Source of the DNA: Phyllobacterium sp. 21LDTY02-6
Lineage (GTDB): Bacteria > Pseudomonadota > Alphaproteobacteria > Rhizobiales > Rhizobiaceae
DNA: 64,000 bases
Direction of reading: 5' to 3'
Assembly: GCF_023554255.2 (NCBI RefSeq)
Contig: NZ_JAMJWD020000001.1
Location: 620,001-684,000 of the forward strand
Below, piece by piece: positions 61,163-64,000 of the stretch; positions within the stretch are counted from its first letter, which is position 1, and each line of letters opens with the position of its first letter. The position numbers and the translations under genes were made by a program. Under the pieces are notes generated by a model. That model did not search any database. It saw only the letters and a program-made list of their open reading frames with translations, and was not told the origin of the DNA.

Positions 61163-62977
61163 ATGACATTCTTACGACTCGAGATCCGAGGCGGAGCTTT
61201 CCGCAGCGTGTTCGGATTCACCTGGAAATATTGGCAGAAGCAACCCGTTCGCCTGGTTGTGATCCTGGCGGCCATATTGCTGGCCACGCTGGCGGACATC
61301 CTGACCCCGCTCTATTCCGGCCGGCTGGTTGATGCCGTCGTGGGCGGTCAGCCGAGTGACCAGGTCGCATGGGATGCAGCCATGGCCGCATTCATGATGC
61401 TTCTGGCGCTTTCGGTCAGCGCGGTCGTATTCCGCTACATCACGTTCATGCAGGTGGTGGTTCTCACCCTGAACATGATGTCCGGCATAGCCTCCGCCGC
61501 CTTTTATCGCATCCAGAGGTTTTCGACCGACTGGCACGCCAATAGCTTCGCGGGCTCGACCGTCCGCAAGGTTACGCGTGGCATGTGGGCGCTCGACCTG
61601 CTGAACGACACCTTGCTCGTCGCGTTGTTTCCGTCAGTCGTCATGCTGGTGGGATCGACCTTGCTCATGACCTGGCACTGGCCGCTGATGGGCCTGATCT
61701 TCGGTGCCGGGTCACTGCTCTTCATCGTGGTCACGGTGCTGATGTCGCTCGGCTATGTCGCCCCGATGGCGAGCCTTGCAAACAGCTGGGATACGAGGCT
61801 TGGTGGCGCCCTGGCCGATGCCATCAGTTGCAACGCGGTGGTCAAGGGCTTCGGTGCCGAGGCCCGCGAGGATGCTCGTCTCGCAAAGGTCATCGCCAAA
61901 TGGCGAGACCGCACCGACAAGACGTGGCGGAGGGCGACCTACAACGGAACGACGCAGGGCATGCTGCTTGTCCTGTTGCGCGCCGCCATCATCGGCTTTT
62001 CGCTGGTCCTGTGGGCCAGCGGCCAGGCCAGCGCCGGTGATATCACCTTCGTCCTCACGTCGTTTTTCATTCTGCAGGGTTACCTGCGGGAGGTCGGCAT
62101 GGACGTCCGCAACCTGCAGCGATCGGTGAACGACATGGAAGAACTGGTTGAAATCCATGGGCAGAAGCTGGGTATCGAAGATGTGCCTGGGGCCAAGCCG
62201 ATCCGGATTTCCGCCGGCAAGATCGAGGTGGACAATGTGACGTTCCATTATGGTGCTCACCAGAAACCGCTCTATGACCGCTTCTCCGTTGTCATAAAGC
62301 CCGGTGAGCGGGTGGGTCTGGTCGGTCATTCGGGCTCGGGTAAATCGACCTTCGTCAAGCTGGTACAGCGCCTGCACGACGTGAAGGCGGGTCAGATATT
62401 GATCGACGGGCAGGACATCGCCAGCGTCACGCAGGCATCCCTGCGCCAGCAGATAGCCATCGTGCAGCAGGAACCGATCCTGTTTCACCGTTCGTTGGCC
62501 GAGAATATCGCCTATGGACGGATGAATGCCACGCAGGCGGAGATCGAAGAGGCCGCGCGTCAGGCCAGTGCTCATGATTTCATCATGAACCTGCCGAAGG
62601 GCTACGCGACGCTGGTCGGCGAACGGGGCGTGAAGCTGTCGGGCGGCGAGCGGCAAAGGGTGGCGATTGCGCGTGCTTTCCTGGCGGACGCACGGATCCT
62701 CATCCTGGACGAAGCCACGTCGAGCCTCGACTCCGAATCCGAGGTGCTGATCCAGCAGGCGATGGAGCGGTTGATGTATGGGCGGACGACCCTGGTCATT
62801 GCCCATCGGCTGTCGACCGTCCGCTCGCTGGACAGGCTGCTCGTGTTCGACCATGGCCGGATAGCCGAGGAAGGAGACCATGATACCCTGATCCGCAGGC
62901 CGAACGGCATCTATCGCGGCCTGTTCGAACTGCAGGCGCTGGAACTGACAAAGGGGCTCGTCCTCAATGATGGCTAG
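61163..62977 (+). CDS. ABC exporter with fused permease and ATPase domains
   Basis: A 604-residue half-transporter. The membrane domain has about six segments between residues 30 and 320; the ATPase domain starts near residue 350, with Walker A VGHSGSGKSTF, signature [15 protein letters not shown], Walker B ILILDEATSSLDSESEV and switch His VIAHRLS. It should dimerise and export a lipid, peptide or drug; the family is MsbA/NdvA-like but the substrate is not clear. The start is ATG 61163, with a TTG at 61145 possible. gltX follows in the same direction. Confidence 0.9.
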   Translation: MTFLRLEIRGGAFRSVFGFTWKYWQKQPVRLVVILAAILLATLADILTPLYSGRLVDAVVGGQPSDQVAWDAAMAAFMMLLALSVSAVVFRYITFMQVVVLTLNMMSGIASAAFYRIQRFSTDWHANSFAGSTVRKVTRGMWALDLLNDTLLVALFPSVVMLVGSTLLMTWHWPLMGLIFGAGSLLFIVVTVLMSLGYVAPMASLANSWDTRLGGALADAISCNAVVKGFGAEAREDARLAKVIAKWRDRTDKTWRRATYNGTTQGMLLVLLRAAIIGFSLVLWASGQASAGDITFVLTSFFILQGYLREVGMDVRNLQRSVNDMEELVEIHGQKLGIEDVPGAKPIRISAGKIEVDNVTFHYGAHQKPLYDRFSVVIKPGERVGLVGHSGSGKSTFVKLVQRLHDVKAGQILIDGQDIASVTQASLRQQIAIVQQEPILFHRSLAENIAYGRMNATQAEIEEAARQASAHDFIMNLPKGYATLVGERGVKLSGGERQRVAIARAFLADARILILDEATSSLDSESEVLIQQAMERLMYGRTTLVIAHRLSTVRSLDRLLVFDHGRIAEEGDHDTLIRRPNGIYRGLFELQALELTKGLVLNDG

Positions 62978-63055
62978 GCTCTTCGCCCCTGATATGGGCC
63001 GCGGCGACACGCGGCCCATATTGCCAATCCAGGCGCCATCCGATATGCCCCGGTC

Positions 63056-64000
63056 ATGACTGTCACCGTTCGTTTTGCGCCGTCTCCGACTGGCTACATC
63101 CACATTGGCAATACGCGTACTGCCTTGTTCAACTGGCTGTTCGCCCTGAAGAATGACGGCCAGTTCATTCTGCGGTTCGATGATACCGATGTGGAACGTT
63201 CGAAGCCCGAATATGCCGAGGCGATCAAGGAGGACGTCGAATGGCTCGGCATCCGTCCGTCGCGCATCGCCTATCAGTCGGATCGTTTCGCGATCTACGC
63301 GTCCGCGGTGGAAAAGCTGAAATCCGCCGGGCTGCTATATCCCTGCTACGAGACGCCGGACGAGCTTGAGCGCAAGCGCAAGCTGCGCCTTGCGCGGCGA
63401 TTGCCGCCGGTTTACGGCCGTGATGCGCTGAAATTGAGCGCTGACGACCGCGCGAAACTCGAAAGCGAGGGCCGCAAGCCGCATTGGCGCTTCCTTCTGC
63501 CCAATTTCTCCGCCGATCCTTTCGCGCCGCAAAGAACCGATGTTCATTGGGACGATGTCGTGCGCGGGCCCGAGACGGTCGATCTGGCCTCGCTGTCAGA
63601 TCCTGTATTGGTGCGTGAGGACGGCACTTATCTGTATACGCTTCCTTCGGTCGTCGATGACATCGACATGGGCGTTACGCATATCATTCGTGGCGATGAT
63701 CACGTCACCAATAGCGGCGTCCAGATCGCCCTGTTCGAAGCTCTTGGAGCTGTGGCGCCTGCACTCGGCCACCATAATCTCCTTACGACGGTTTCGGGCG
63801 AGGGCTTGTCGAAGCGGTCCGGCGCTCTTTCCGTCGGCAGTTTGAGACGCGACGGCTATGAGCCCATGGCGGTTGCAAGCCTTGCGGTGCTTATTGGCAC
63901 GTCCGAGAATGTTTCGGCGATGCCCGACATGGCGGCGCTGGCGGAAGTCTTCGACCCCAAGGCGACATCCAAATCCGCCTCGAAATTCGACCCGGGCGAG
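63056..64000 (+). CDS. gltX: Glutamyl-tRNA synthetase (3' truncated)
   Basis: The frame runs from ATG 63056 to the window end, giving 315 residues without a stop. The class I HIGH-type motif is [20 protein letters not shown], the region [15 protein letters not shown] follows, and the KMSKS-type loop is [12 protein letters not shown] near residue 255. It charges tRNA-Glu with glutamate. The form [11 protein letters not shown] and the short [17 protein letters not shown] insert resemble the second GltX of alphaproteobacteria, some of which also charge tRNA-Gln. The anticodon-binding domain lies beyond the window. Confidence 0.92.
   Translation, partial: MTVTVRFAPSPTGYIHIGNTRTALFNWLFALKNDGQFILRFDDTDVERSKPEYAEAIKEDVEWLGIRPSRIAYQSDRFAIYASAVEKLKSAGLLYPCYETPDELERKRKLRLARRLPPVYGRDALKLSADDRAKLESEGRKPHWRFLLPNFSADPFAPQRTDVHWDDVVRGPETVDLASLSDPVLVREDGTYLYTLPSVVDDIDMGVTHIIRGDDHVTNSGVQIALFEALGAVAPALGHHNLLTTVSGEGLSKRSGALSVGSLRRDGYEPMAVASLAVLIGTSENVSAMPDMAALAEVFDPKATSKSASKFDPGE

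Noticed and set aside
61712-63103. 463-codon minus-strand open frame opposite the ABC exporter and gltX start
   Set aside because: It is a shadow frame; it covers two real genes whose motifs are on the plus strand.
1-64000. tRNA genes, rRNA genes, insertion sequences, prophage or CRISPR arrays
   Set aside because: No cloverleaf-like sequence, transposase or integrase motif, or regularly spaced repeat was found by reading both strands; a covariance-model search would be needed to exclude small RNAs.

Overview
The window is about 64 kb of gene-dense chromosomal DNA with high GC content from an alphaproteobacterium. It is most likely Hyphomicrobiales (Rhizobiales), close to Phyllobacteriaceae/Brucellaceae. 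The evidence is the very-long-chain fatty acid (VLCFA) lipid A cluster built on an AcpXL-type carrier protein, a BA14K-family surface protein, split phn/C-P lyase operons in rhizobial order, a TIGR02281-type aspartic protease and a type II DAHP synthase. I see no mobile element, CRISPR array, rRNA or tRNA. Both ends cut a gene: a DmsB-like Fe-S subunit at the left and a glutamyl-tRNA synthetase at the right.

Layout. 1-1615: end of a DMSO-reductase-like operon (Fe-S subunit and membrane anchor). 1628-6442 (minus): acpXL, fabF2XL, fabF1XL, an MDR dehydrogenase and lpxXL, which make and attach the VLCFA of lipid A. 6551-12488: a degenerate histidine phosphatase, an AEC transporter, a GabD-like dehydrogenase, aldose epimerase, KDG kinase and a flavoprotein. 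12495-25316: a full phosphonate system, with the regulator phnF divergent from phnGHIJKL plus a hexapeptide acetyltransferase, followed by phnCDE1E2, a DUF1045 2H-phosphoesterase, phnM and phnN. 25547-36805: housekeeping and metabolic genes (dus, aspartic protease, DUF1289, cobS/cobT, DoxX, nuclease, two GSTs, UDG, Lrp, a 3-hydroxyisobutyrate dehydrogenase family member and a penicillin acylase). 36822-39286 (minus): polar amino-acid ABC permeases and binding protein. 39479-42691 (minus): mobB, mobA, an EamA transporter and moaA. 43236-46046: two divergent L,D-transpeptidases. 46065-50050 (minus): a four-gene Anbu (bacterial proteasome homologue) operon. 50261-60795: BA14K, gph, rpiA, DUF2059, gor, a hydrolase, DAHP synthase, nhaA, a GFA-family protein, dgkA and nadE. 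61163-64000: an ABC exporter and gltX.

How genes work together. The C-P lyase region carries binding-protein-dependent uptake (PhnCDE), the lyase core (PhnG-L, PhnM) and PhnN, but no PhnP. The DUF1045 2H-phosphoesterase is the natural candidate for opening the cyclic ribosyl phosphate. The lipid A cluster has one intact ketosynthase and one that has lost its catalytic Cys and first His, which suggests a ketosynthase/chain-length-factor pair that sets C28-type chain length. The Anbu operon groups a proteasome-like peptidase with a transglutaminase-like protein, an alpha-E protein and an ATP-grasp protein; its biological role remains poorly defined. Several intergenic inverted repeats (phnF-phnG, phnD-phnE1, upstream of the hydrolase at 55324, after the Lrp gene) are candidate control elements.
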